64,000 nt of DNA from Dermacentor variabilis (lineage: Eukaryota; Arthropoda; Arachnida; Ixodida; Ixodidae): contig NC_134571.1 of the NCBI RefSeq assembly GCF_050947875.1, positions 231,084,024-231,148,023 on the forward strand. Reading direction: 5' to 3'. Below are positions 30,698 to 40,975 of this stretch, one piece after another (position 1 is the first letter of the stretch; every line of letters starts with the position of its first letter). A program made the translations under genes and the position numbers. The notes under the pieces are model-generated. The model made no database searches. It saw only the letters and a list, made by a program, of their open reading frames with translations, and had not been told where the DNA came from.

Positions 30698-31099
30698 ATT
30701 ATTTCAGTCTCGTGATCCGGATCCACAGTCACTACCTGCCCTAAGTAGATGTATTCCCTTACCACTTCCAGTGCCTCGCTACCTATCGTAAACTGCTGTT
30801 CTCTTCCAAGACTGTTAAACATTAGTTTTCTGTAGATTAATTTTTACACCTACCCTTCTGCTTTGCCTGTCCAGGTCAGTCAGCATGCATTGCAATTGGT
30901 CCCCTGAGTTACTAAGCAAGGCAATATCATCAGCGAATCGCTAGTTACTAAGGTATTCTCCATTAACATTTATCCCCATTTGTTCCCAATCTGGCCCTCT
31001 GAATACCTCCTGTAAGCACGCTGTGAATAGCATTGGAGATATTGTATCTCCCTGCCTGATGCCGTCCTTTATTGGGAGTTTGTTGCATTTTTTATGGGG
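30698..31099 (-). pseudogene. RTE RT motif B-C segment of the minus copy
   Basis: The minus strand carries CNKLPIKDGIRQGDTISPML (motif B), VFRGPDWEQMGINVNGEYLS, then FADDIALLS-type sequence interrupted by a stop (about 30935), and MFNSLGREQQFTIGSEALEV with YIYLGQVVTVDPDHETEI. It ends where the LINE 3' fragment at 29976-30697 starts. It belongs with 33946-34779 and 29458-29975. Confidence 0.78.
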
Positions 31100-31104
31100 G
31101 ACCA

Positions 31105-31179
31105 GTGCAGCGGTGGCGTAGAGGTAGAACACCCGCCTCGCGTGCAGGAGGTCCGTGGTTCGAATCCCGGTGCCGCGCA
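31105..31179 (+). repeat. tRNA-Ala-like Pol III promoter at RTE 5' end
   Basis: Perfect A box TGGCGTAGAGG (31114-31124) and B box GGTTCGAATCC (31157-31167), spaced as in tRNA genes. The anticodon-loop position reads CTCGCGT, anticodon CGC (Ala). The acceptor stem pairs poorly, so it is not a functional tRNA gene. Confidence 0.8.
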
Positions 31180-31299
31180 ATTTTCCACCGGATTAAAAAA
31201 AGGAAAAAAAAAATCCGCGTGTTGATAAAATTGCAGAAACAGGCCTGAAGTGTGTCCTGATCCTGGTGACCAGAACCGGTAATGCACTCCCTCACCAGA

Positions 31300-33700
31300 T
31301 TCCTGATTAATAAGAATATAGCTGGTAACATACAGGAATTCTATAGCGTTAACGATAGGCTGGCAGGACTTGTTGTGAAACTCAATAAGAGGTACAAAAT
31401 TAAGGTTGTACAGGTCTACGCCCCTACATCCAGTCATGATGACCAGGAAGTCGAAAGCTTCTATGAAGATGTGGAATCGGCTATGGGTAAAGTCAAAACA
31501 AAATACACTCTACTGATGGGTGACTTCAATGCCAAGGTAGGCAAGAAGCAGGCTGGAGACAAGGCAGTGGGGGAATATGGCATAGGCACTAGGAATAGCA
31601 GGGGAGAGGTATTAGTGCTGAGTTTGCAGAACAGAATAATATGCGGATAATGAATACCTTCTTCTGCAAGCGGGATAGCCGAAAGTGGATGTGGAGGAGC
31701 CCGAACGGCGAGACTAGAAATGAAATAGACTTAATACTCTGCGCTAACCCTGGCATCGTACAAGATGCGGACGTGCTCGGCAAGGTGCGCTGCAGTGACC
31801 ATAGGATGGTAAGAACTCGAATTAGCTTAAACTTCAGGAGCGAACAGAAGAAACTGGTACATAAGAAGCCTATCAATGAGTTAACGGTAAGAGGGAAAAT
31901 AGAGGAATTCCAGATCAAGCTACAGAACAGGTGTTCGGCTTTAACTCAGGAAGAGGACCTTAGTGTTGAAGCAATGAATGACAATCTTGTGGGCACCATT
32001 AAGGAGTGTGCAGTAGAAGTCGGTGGTAACTCCGTTAGACAGGATACCAGTAAGCTATCGCAGGAGACGAAAGATCTGATTAAGAAACGCCAATGTATGA
32101 AAGCCTCTAACCCTACAGCTAGAATAGAACTGGCAGAACTTTCCAAGTTAATCAATTAGCATAAGACAGCTGACATAAGGAAGTATAATATGTATAGAAT
32201 TGAACATGCTCTCGGGAACAGAGGAAGCCTAAAAACAGTGAAGATGAAACTAGGAATAGGCAAGAATCAGATCTATGCGTTAAGAGACAAAGCCGGCAAT
32301 ATCATTACGAATATGGATGAGATCGTTCAAGTGGCTGAGGAGTTCTATAGAGATTTATGCAGTACCAGTGGCACCCCCGACGATAATTGAGAGAATAGTC
32401 TAGAGGAATTTGAAATCCCACAAGTAACGCCGGAAGAAGTAAAGAAAGCCTTGGGAGCTATGCAAAGGGGGAAGGCAGCTGGGGAAGATCAGTTAACGGC
32501 AGATTTGTTGAAGGATGGTGGGCAGATTGTTCTATAGAAACTGGCCACCCTGTATACGCAATGCCTCATGACTTCGAGCGTACCGGAATCTTGGAAAAAT
32601 GCTAACATAACCCTAATCCATAGGAAAGGGGACGCCAAAGACTTGAAGAATTATAGACCGATCAGCTTACTGTCCGTAGCTTACAAAGTATTTACTAAGG
32701 TATTGCAAATGGAATCAGGAACACCTTAGACTTCCATCAACCAAAGGAACAGGCAGGATTCCATAAAGGCTACTCAACAATAGACCATATTCACACTATC
32801 AATCAGGTAATAGAAAAATGTCCGGAATATAACCAACCTTTATATATAGCTTTCATTGATTACGAGAAAGTGTCTGATTCAGTCGAAACCTCAGCAGTCA
32901 TGGAGGCATTGCGGAATCGGGGTGTAGACGAGCCGTATGTAAAAATACTGAAAGATATCTATAGCGGCTCCACAGCCACCGTAGTCCTCCATAAAGAAAG
33001 CAACAAAATCCCAATTAAGAAAGGCGTCAGGTAGGGAGATACGATGTCTCCAATGGTATTCACAGCGTGTTTACAGGAGGTATTCAGAGACCTGGATTGG
33101 GAAGAATTGGGGATAAGAGTTAATGGAGAATACCTTAGTAACTTGCGATTCGCTGATGATATTGCCTTGCTTAGTAACTCACGGGACCAACTGCAATGCA
33201 TGCTCACTGACCTGGAGAGGCAAAGCCAAAGGGTGGGTCTAAAAATTAATGTGCAGAAAACTAAAGTAATGTTTAACAGTCTCGGAAGAGAACAGCAGTT
33301 TACGATAGGTAGTGAGGCACTGGAAGTGGTAAGGGAATGCGCCTACTTAAGACAGGTAGTGACTGCGGATCCGGATCATGAGACTGAAATAATCAGAAGA
33401 ATAAGAATGGGCTGGGGTGGGTTTGACAGGCATTCTCAGATCATGAACAGCAGGTTGCCATTATCCCTCAAGAGAAAAGTTTATAACAGCTGTGTCTTAC
33501 CAGTACTCACGTTAGGGGCAGAAACCTGGAGGCTTACGAAAAGGGTTCTACTTAAATTCAGGACGACGCAACGAGCTATGGAAAGAAGAATGATAGGTGT
33601 AACGTTAAGGGATAAGAAAAGAGGAGATTGGGTGAGAGAACAAATGCAAGTTAATGGTATCTTAGTTGAAATCAAGAAAATATCTTAGTTGAAATCAAGA
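31300..33700 (+). pseudogene. RTE endonuclease/reverse transcriptase, decayed
   Basis: Frames show VVQVYAPTSSHDDQEVESFY, LLMGDFNAKVGKKQ (Asp/Asn), a frameshift near 31617, NEIDLILC, CSDHRMVRTRI, the linker ([20 protein letters not shown]) with a stop at 32157, further stops near 32388 and 32535, RT motif A region with FIDYEKVSDSV, a stop in motif B (32 residues before VFTACLQEVF, near 33032), motif C NLRFADDIALLS and the C-terminal region to 33688. All main blocks of an RTE protein are recognisable, except the endonuclease N-terminus. Confidence 0.82.
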
Positions 33701-33945
33701 AAAGGAAATGAGGCATGGGCAGGACACATAATGAGGAGGGAAGATAATCGATGGTCATTAAGAGTTACGGAATGGATTCCAAGGGAAGGGAAGCGTAGCA
33801 GAGGGTGGCAGAAAGTTAGGTGGGCGGATGAGATTAAGAAGTTTGCAGGGACAACATGGCCACAATTAGTACATGACCGGGGTACGCCTTTGCTCTGCAA
33901 TGGGCGTAACCAGGTTGATGATGATGATGATGAGGATGATGAAGG

Positions 33946-34779
33946 TGACTGAATCAAACGCTTTCTCGTAATCAATGAAAGCTATATATAAGGGTTGGTT
34001 ATATTCCCCACATTTCTCTATCACCTGATTGATAGTATGAGTATGGTCTATTGTTGAGTAGCCTTTACGAAATCCTGCCTGGTCCTTTGGTTGATAGAAG
34101 TCTAAGGTGTTCCTGATTCTATTTGCGATTACCTTAGTAAATACTTTGTAGGCAACGGACATTAAGCTGATCGGTCTATAATTTTTCAAGTTTTTGGTGT
34201 CCCCTTTCTTATGGATTATGATTATGTTGGCGTTCCTTCCAAGATTCTGGTACGCTCGAAGTCATGAGGCATTGTCTATACAGGTTGGCCAGTTTTTCTA
34301 GAACAATTTGCCCACCATCCTTCCACAACTATGCTGTAACCTGATCCTCCCCAGCTACCTTCCCCCTTTGCATAGCTCCCAAGGCGTTCTTTACTTCTTC
34401 CGGCATTACTGGTGGGATGTCGAATTCCTCTAGACTATTCCCTCTTTAATTATTTTTGTGGGTGCCACTGGTACTGTATAAATCTCTAAAGAACTCCTCA
34501 GCCACTTGAACTATCTTATCCATATTAGTAATGTAATGCCGGCTTTGTCTCTTAACGCATACATCTGATTCTTGCCTATTCCTAGTTTCTTCTTCACTGT
34601 TTTTAGGCTTCCTGCGTTCCTGAGAGCATGCCCAATTCTATCCATATTATACTTCCTTATGTCAGCTGTCTTACGCTTGTTGATTAACTTGCAATGTTCT
34701 GCCAGTTCTATTCTAGCTGTAGGGTTGGAGGCTTTCATACATTGGCGTTTCTTAACCAGATCTTTCGTCTCCTGCAATA
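33946..34779 (-). pseudogene. RTE RT, 5' part of the minus copy
   Basis: Frames 34792-34511 and 34189-33866 read [35 protein letters not shown], then [40 protein letters not shown] and PLYIAFIDYEKAFDSV (motif A), ending at the junction with the plus-strand RTE. Stops and a frameshift lie between 34190 and 34510. The endonuclease is absent by 5' truncation at 34779. Confidence 0.8.
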
Positions 34780-34803
34780 GACCATGTTTCACTGCCTAAC
34801 AAA

Positions 34804-35172
34804 TGTTATCGCACACGCAGGACGCGCCTGCATGTATCGGAAGTTTCTGGAAAGTTATCAATGATTGCATCCTCTGTTTGTCACTGAACCTTGTGTAATT
34901 TGATTGCATGTATGCGCGACACGAGGGATGTAAATCTTTGTGGAAGATGCCCGAGTTGCAGCAATTACCCTGGAACATTCGACGATTGATGTAGAAAAGC
35001 CGTCACGCTTGACCCGCTTTTCAGATTTCCAACGATCACCGACTGTGTTCACTGCTATCGTTGTGCTCTAAGTGTAACTTGTTTTTGAGGGGAAAGGTTC
35101 ACCCAGTAAAGAGGTAGTTTCGCCATTTACAGTTTTGCTGCTGTGTTCGTCCACAGTCACTACCATGTGACA
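34804..35172 (+). mobile_element. LTR-like segment downstream of the second gypsy integrase
   Basis: If the minus RTE (29458-34779) and one 12-bp copy are ignored, this segment follows the second gypsy integrase directly. It runs from TGTTATCGCAC to CATGTGACA (TG...CA ends), about 369 bp, with a poly(A)-signal-like AGTAAAG near 35105. No second LTR or target duplication was found, so calling it the 3' LTR is an inference from position and ends. Confidence 0.35.
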
Positions 35173-35440
35173 ATATACATCGGCCGAACTGGGCGTTGTA
35201 TAAGTGACCGCCTCCAAGAGCATGCTCTATCGATCAAGAATGGGACTGGCTTGCATTTGCCGTATCACTGCAAAGTCTGCACGTGTGAACCTTTGTGGTA
35301 AAACACATGCATATTACGAAAAAGTAAGGATACGGTTGCACGAGAACTAGCAGAGGCGATGTATATCAGAAAGTTTGGTGACCAGTGTATCAGCATTCCA
35401 TCATTGTCCCTTCACGGTAATGAGTTTATAGGATATGATT
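35150..35440 (+). pseudogene. Penelope-like element GIY-YIG endonuclease remnant
   Basis: One plus-strand frame with a single internal stop reads TIYIGRTGRCISDRLQEHAL, SIKNGTGLHLPYHCKVCTC (Cys/His cluster), then KDTVARELAEAMYIRKFGD and CISIPSLSLHGNEF. YIGRTGR plus the downstream Arg and Glu are the catalytic pattern of the GIY-YIG nuclease at the C-terminus of Penelope-like proteins. The stop follows CEPLW. No reverse transcriptase part is present upstream; that side is the LTR-like segment. A second Penelope-like remnant of a different family is at 59600-60300. Confidence 0.75.
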
Positions 35441-35639
35441 AGCTTTGGTTTATATCTCATGTGACCTCACCTGAGTATGTTCCTGTTCGCGTGCCTCAGG
35501 GTATATAAGTGAAGCATCGGCTAAAATAAAAATCACTTGCAAGTGTGCGCCTGTCCGTGCCTTCTATTCTGTTGTCCATCTATTATTTTTGGGCCTAAAC
35601 CATTTCTAAAGCCATGTACCAACTAGCCCGGCAGCAGAC

Positions 35640-36500
35640 GCTACTAAAAGGCCAACGAGCTTAACTACGATGAAGTCACTGTGCATTTGGAAGATTATTA
35701 TGCCCCGCATGTCAACGAGATCACTGCAAGCTATGCATTCATCATGCGCGCATAAAATGCCAGTGAGTCTGTTCAGGATTTCATTGCTGAAATTAGATGG
35801 CTGGCGGAGAAGTGCAATTTAGGGACATCATTGGAGTGCATGCTAAGAGACCGAATTGTGTGTGGCGTGCACGACGAAGACATTAGGCGCCATTTACTGA
35901 CACATCATTGGAGTGCATGCTAAGAGACCGAATTGTGTGTGGCGTGCACAACGAAGACATTAGGCGCCATTTACTGACACAACAGAAGCTCACCCTGGAA
36001 TAGGCAGAATGTTTTGCAATTGCGGCACAGAGCGGCTGAGAATGCCAGGATGATGCACTTTACAGAGCAAAGTTCTGTAAATTTTGCACGGCAAAAGAGC
36101 CGTATGGGGAATTTTCAGCCAAAGCCGGATATGCGTGGCCTGTGTGGATGGTGTGGTAGTTAAAGACATGCTGACGATGAATGTAAATACCTGCGCACAG
36201 TGTGCTACAGGTGTGGCAAACGAGGCCATGTGAGCTGAATGTGCCAGTCATTCATATCTGGCCGCCGACAGCAGAGGTCATACACAGATGGACGGCATCG
36301 AGGTTTGTACGCAATGACAGCTGAAGACAGAGCAACCTCGGGTTATAATGGGGCCCTATACACAATAAAGGCTGTTCATCAAGAGGCCAGCATCCGCAAG
36401 ATTAAACCAATTTACAAAGTCATCAGCTGGAACAACGTCCCTCTAACAATGCTGGTGGACATGGGATCACCTGTAAGCATAATTTCAGTAGATGTGTTTT
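35640..36500 (+). pseudogene. Gypsy gag with CCHC knuckles, and protease
   Basis: Gag pieces read YDEVTVHLEDYYAPHVNEIT, SVQDFIAEIRWLAEKCNF and IRRHLLTQQKL. A 77-bp unit at 35826-35902 is repeated at 35903-35979 with one mismatch and shifts the frame. The nucleocapsid has two knuckle-like motifs, CGWCGS...HADDEC and CYRCGKRGHVS (about 36150-36240). The protease frame 36239-36502 has IKPIYKVISWNNVPLTMLVD followed by MGSPVSII: the active site is DMG rather than DSG or DTG. A stop after VDVF ends it. Confidence 0.75.
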
Positions 36501-36665
36501 GAAAGTGCAAAAGGAAGTGGCCGCCATTTTGGAAAACGCAGCTAAAGCTGTCCTGCCTATTGGGCAAACTTCCAGTGCTTCGACAACTAAGCATGACGGC
36601 CTTGTGTGATGGGAAAGATATTCCTGACACGGTCATAGTGGTCAACAGCCAAGGACCGTCACTAT

Positions 36666-38113
36666 GTGGCAGAGACGATAAACGCTTTTAACGAGGTCGG
36701 TGTGCCCATGCTGACGAACTTGGTCACGAGTGTGCAACCAATCAAGTCCAATAGAGCGAACGCGGAATTAGAAGCACTACTCAGTGAGCACGCTGATGTA
36801 TTTGCTCAAGATCTTGGAACTTTGCAAGGGACCACCGTGGCATTCCAGTTAAAAGAAAATGCGTGTCCATGGTTTTTCAAGGTCCGTACGGTACCTTATG
36901 CTTTGACAGAGAAGATGTTGGAAGCGTTGGACCAGCTAGTTGCAGAAGACGTCCTTATGCCGGTGAAAACAGCAGGGTGGGCAACACTGCTTGTACCCAT
37001 TTTAAAGAGTGGTGGGTCGCTCAGAATTTGCACGAATTTTCAGATGACAGTCAATCTGGCCACAGTGACTAACCAGTATCCTTTGCCGCGAGTGGATGAC
37101 ATTTTTGCAAAGCTGAACGGCGGGGATGTTTTCACGACATTGGACCTATTCTAGGCCTACCACCAGTTACCACTGGATGAGGATGCCCAGAAGATAGTGA
37201 TAGTTAACACTCAAAAGGGCCTCTTCTGCTTTAAACGACTACCTTTTGGCATAAGCTCTGCACCAGCCACATTTCAGAGACAGATGGACGGGCTGCTGGG
37301 TGATATTCCAGGCATGCAGGTATATCTGGATGATGATATCATCGCCGTAAAGGAGAACGACATGTCACGGCTACGTAAAGTCCTTCAGAGACTGTCGGAG
37401 TATGGTCTCCGATTGCATAAGGAAAAATGCAAATTTCGGCAAAGCGAAGTCACATTTCTTGGCCATCATATTGACGCTAACGGACTGCTGCCGAAGGACG
37501 AGAACATAAAGACCGTTCTCGAAGCGCCAGAACCCACTTCGGTGAGCGAGCTGAAAGCCTTCTTAGATCTTGTAAATTATTACGGCAAGTTCCTGCTGAA
37601 TCTAGCCACCTTGCTGGCTCCCCACTACACCCTTCTCGCGAATGGAGCCAAGTGGCAGTGAAAGCAGGAACACAAAGAATGTTGTTGGCAAGTTAAGGAG
37701 GCAATGGAGGCTTCCAATTTCCTGGCCCATTTTGATCCTGATAAGCCGTTGCAGCTTGAGTCCGATGCGTCACCAGTTGGAATGGAGCCGTCTTGTCCCA
37801 CCGCATCAATGGTGTTCCTTTTGGGTTCCTCTCCAGGAAGCTCACAAGGGCAGAATGTAATTACTCGTAGCTGGTATAAGAGGCTCTAGCACTCGTGTTT
37901 GGCGTTGCATGGTTTAAGCACTACCTGTACGGACATCAGTTCATCCTAGTGAGGGACCACAAACCTCTGACTGGTTTGTTCAATCCAAGGAAGGCGATAC
38001 CACCACCGGCGGTCACCAGAATTCAGCATTGGGCCTTGTTCCTCGGCAACTACAGCTATGCGTTGCAGTACCGTAAGGGCAGTGAGCATTCAGATGCCGA
38101 TGCCTTCAGCTGA
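36666..38113 (+). pseudogene. Gypsy reverse transcriptase and RNase H
   Basis: Frame 36666-37154 has LLSEHADVFAQDLGTLQGTT, PYALTEKMLEALDQLVAEDV, GGSLRICTNFQMTVNL and YPLPRVDDIFAKLNGGDVF, ending in a stop (TAG, 37152) just after the LDLF motif. It continues in 37197-37661 with LFCFKRLPFGISSAPATFQR, MQVYLDDDIIAVKEN (catalytic YLDD) and VTFLGHHIDANGLLPKDENI. RNase H follows with LQLESDASPVGM (first Asp), a frame break near 37860, VRDHKPLTGLFNP and YRKGSEHSDADAFS. Several stops make it inactive. Confidence 0.82.
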
Positions 38114-38369
38114 TTGCCACTGCCGGCTACAGAGCCCCGAAATCGCCATCACGGAGCATAGGAGTACGTTTTGTTTTCCCAAGGCCTGGAAGGAACGACA
38201 ATATGTGCCTGAGAGGTGAAACAAGTGACCGGTCAAGACACCACTCTTCAACAGGTCAGACAATAGATTTTAAAGGGGTGGCTGCTGTTTCGCCCACAGG
38301 ATCACGAGGACTACCGGCTGTATTTCAACAGAAGGATGGAACTGGCCGTAAGTGACAGTTTGGTATATT

Positions 38370-39136
38370 GGGGGCATCGCATTGTTTTACCCTTGGTGGC
38401 AAGAAGACGTGCACTAAGCCTGCTACGTGAAACTCATCCCGGTATGCTTTCCATGAAGAACACAGCCAGAACGCTATTTAGGTACCCGGGACTAGACTCG
38501 GAGATTGAGTGACTGGTGAGATCATGCTATGTTTGTGTGCAGGCTTCCGTGATGCCACCTGTACAGGTACCGGCGACGTCGCGGGCGACCGCAGAAAAAT
38601 AGAGCCGTCTGGACAATGATTTTGCAGGTCCATTGGATCGACACATGGTCTTGGTCATTGTAGACTCGGAAACAAAGTGGATTGTAGCGGATCCACTGAA
38701 GGTTGCCACGTCGGAAACCACGGTCAGAGCACTAAGCTTGATATTTACACAGTTTGGACTTCCAAAAATGTTCGTGTCTGACAATGGACCACAACTTGCG
38801 GGCATTGTCTTCCGCGAGTTCCTGGCACGTAACAAGATACAACTCACAACAGCACCCTGTCACCCACAATCTAATGGGTTAGCCAAAAAAGTGGTGCACA
38901 CAGTCAAGGAACGACTAAAGAAAAATCTGGGAAAGGACTTGAAAACACGGTTGGATTGTTTTTTGCTCAGGTACCGTCGAACACTCTGGGAGGATGGCAA
39001 GTCACCGGCAGAACGTTTGCTAGGTTACCAGATTAGGACGAAAATAGACTGCATCACGCCCAAGGAAAAATCAGCAGATGGCTTGCCAACAGCAAGTACG
39101 AGAAAACTTAATACAAGTGAACCAGTCTGGATGCGA
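38370..39136 (+). pseudogene. Gypsy integrase
   Basis: The zinc-binding part reads LLRETHPGMLSMKNTARTLF then CYVCVQA, interrupted by stops. The core frame 38633-39277 has MVLVIVDSETKWIVADPL, the second Asp in FVSDNGPQLAGIVFREFL and the third block CHPQSNGLAKKVVHTVKERL, where the usual catalytic Glu is Lys. The first Asp lies just upstream in DNDFAGPL. At about 39137 the frame passes without a stop into RTE sequence (REQAGFRR), creating an accidental fusion. Confidence 0.8.
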
Positions 39137-40255
39137 AGTCAACCAAGGGAACAGGCTGGCTTCAGAAGGATACTGCACAATAGATCACATCCATGTAATC
39201 AATCAGGTAATCGAGAAATCAGCAGAGTACAATCTAACTGTCTACATGGTTTTCATACATTACGAAAAGGCATTTGATTCAGTAGAGATACCAGCAGTTA
39301 TAGAGGCACTATGTAATCAAGAAGTAGAGGTGACTTACATAAATATCTTGGAAAATATCTACAAAAATTCTACAGCTACCCTAATTCTTCGCAGGAAAAG
39401 TAGGAAGATACCTACTACACAATCTCTCCAATGTTATTCACTGCATGCTAGGAAGAAGTATTCAAGCTATTAAGTTGGGACGGCTTAGGGTTAAGGATCA
39501 ACGGCGAATATTTCGGCAACCTTCGGTTTGCAGATGACATTGACCTATTCAGCAACACTGGCGATGAGTTACAAAAAATGGTTGAGGACCTTTGCAGAGA
39601 GAGTGTGAGAGTGGGGTTGAAGATTAATATGCAGAGAACAAAGATAATGATCAATAGCCTGGCAAGGGAGCAAGAGTTCAGGATCGCTAGTCAGCCTCTA
39701 GAGTATGCGAAGGAATGCATTTACCTAGGACAATTACTCACAGGGGACTCTTATCATGAGAAAGAAATTTACAGAACAATAAAATTGGGTTGGAGCGCAT
39801 ACGGCAAACATACTCAGACCCTTATGGGAAGCTTGCCATTATCACGAAAAAGAAAGGTGTACAGTCAATTCATTCTACCAGTGCTTACATATGGGGCAGA
39901 AACTTGAAAACTGACAAAGAAGCTCGAAAACAAGTTAAGAACTGCACAAAGAGCGATGGAACGAAGAATGGGAGGAATAATGTTAAGAGACGGAAAGAAC
40001 GGTGGGGATCAGAGAGCAAACGGGCATAGCCAATATTCTAATCTACATTAAGGGGAAGAAATGGAGCTGGGCAGGTCATGTAATGCGTTGGTAATACGCA
40101 GTCGAGGATGGCAAAAGACTAGGTGGGGTGATGAAATTAATAAATTGGCAGGCACATGTTGGAATTGGTTGGCGTAGTGTGGGTAATTGGAGATCGGAGG
40201 GAGACGCCTTCATCGTGCATTGGGCCTAAAATAGGTTTATGATGTTGATGATGGG
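39137..40255 (+). mobile_element. RTE subfamily 2, 5'-truncated copy
   Basis: Coding starts inside the RT (REQAGFRR; CTIDHIHVINQVIEKSAEYN; YEKAFDSVEIPAVIEAL), continues in other frames with NLRFADDIDLFS-type motif C near 39525, then RVGLKINMQRTKIMINSLAR, CIYLGQLLTGDSYHEKEI and ILPVLTYGAET at 39578-39907. The 3' end has ATGTTGATGATG near 40240-40255. The protein is clearly diverged from the RTE copies at 12316, 31100 and 61427 but shares a subfamily with 44283-44965. It is inserted in gypsy integrase sequence. Confidence 0.78.
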
Positions 40256-40975
40256 GGTACAGCTGCTAGGTGCTGTTCTTCTTTCTTGTTACTTCTGGCC
40301 ACCAGCGCTCCCTGTCACTGCCTGAATATATTTACTTGAAGAAGGCCACAATGTGTGCTGCCCGCTACTATATGTGTTGTAAAGTGAAGCTTTCTTTGCA
40401 AACCCTCCCAAACTTTGCTGAGCATGGCTGCTGCCAAATAGCTAACACAGTGGTTTGTAAAACTAATCATGTGTGTAGTCTCGTGTACTGCCCCTACATA
40501 TGTGTCTGTGGCCCACTCTGTTCTCTACGGAAGGGAAAAAAAAAATATATATATATATGTATGTATATCCCCACTGCAACAAGTACGCACCTCCAAGTGC
40601 ATGATTAAAGCAAAGAGTTCTATGCCTAATTCACTGGTGTTTGGCATGTCTGCTCTGTTCGTTTCATGCCAAGAAAAGTGACTGTAGACCACAGTAAAGT
40701 GGTTTGCCAGTGTCATAGCATAGTGAGCCGATTCCAGACAGTTGTGGGGGTCGCATGGAGGGAGTCTTGTCAGGCCGGTGCATAGTTGCCGTGCTGCAAA
40801 ACACTGCATGCAGAATATGAACAATCACAAAGCATTTCATTAACTGCTACATAAAAGCTTCACTTCGCAAAAGTTTCCATATGTGCATTGGATCTTCATA
40901 ACTTCTTAATGCCCTAGTATTCTTGGGGTACTTTACGCACTTTACGGGGGCTATGTATATGTTTCTATGTGTCTA
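40256..40975. other. Non-coding stretch
   Basis: No gene supported. A short (AT)n/(GTAT) run lies near 40545-40566. If the RTE at 39137-40255 inserted in the gypsy element, gypsy 3' sequence should continue here, but I see no recognisable integrase C-terminus or LTR. Confidence 0.5.

Larger units (their letters stand above)
31100..33945 (+). mobile_element. RTE copy (plus) nested in the minus RTE
   Basis: It starts with the tRNA-like head (31105-31179), continues with 5' UTR to 31291, then jumps to endonuclease sequence FLINKNIAGNIQEFYS; the 380-odd bases in between, present at 61617-61990, are missing. Coding then runs through endonuclease, RT and C-terminal region to a GAT-rich tail at 33917-33945. 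The flanks are both the same minus-strand RTE, so it inserted into a relative. No target duplication is seen; target sequence was lost. Confidence 0.82.
29458..34779 (-). mobile_element. RTE copy (minus) with 12-bp TSD, containing two later insertions
   Basis: GACCATGTTTCA occurs at 29446-29457 and 34780-34791. Between them lies a 5'-truncated RTE on the minus strand: linker region from 34779, RT to 33946, RT motif B onward at 31099-30700, and the C-terminal part with 3' tail at 29975-29458 (tail reads CATCATCATCAT on the plus strand). It is split by a plus-strand RTE copy (31100-33945) and by a LINE 3' end (29976-30697). About 110 bp of RT (between motif A and motif B) are missing at the first insertion. 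Confidence 0.82.
35620..39136 (+). mobile_element. Third Ty3/gypsy element (plus), 5' and 3' incomplete
   Basis: Order: gag (35640-36240), protease (36240-36500), RT (36690-37640), RNase H (37650-38110), integrase (38370-39133). It begins inside gag without a recognisable LTR and is cut at 39136 by an RTE of a second subfamily. Damage includes a 77-bp tandem duplication in gag, a changed protease active site, stops at 37152, 37659 and 38112, and loss of the integrase catalytic Glu. It is a different lineage from the minus-strand gypsy at 11700-27925, judged by unlike integrase and RT motifs. Confidence 0.85.

Noticed and set aside
31285..31300. Spliced RTE RNA as the source of the shortened copy
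   Set aside because: The join lacks GT-AG ends; microhomology at CAG makes a deletion or template switch simpler.
39078..39277. Integrase-RTE fusion gene
   Set aside because: The frame crosses the insertion junction at 39137 by chance; no selection for a fusion is visible.
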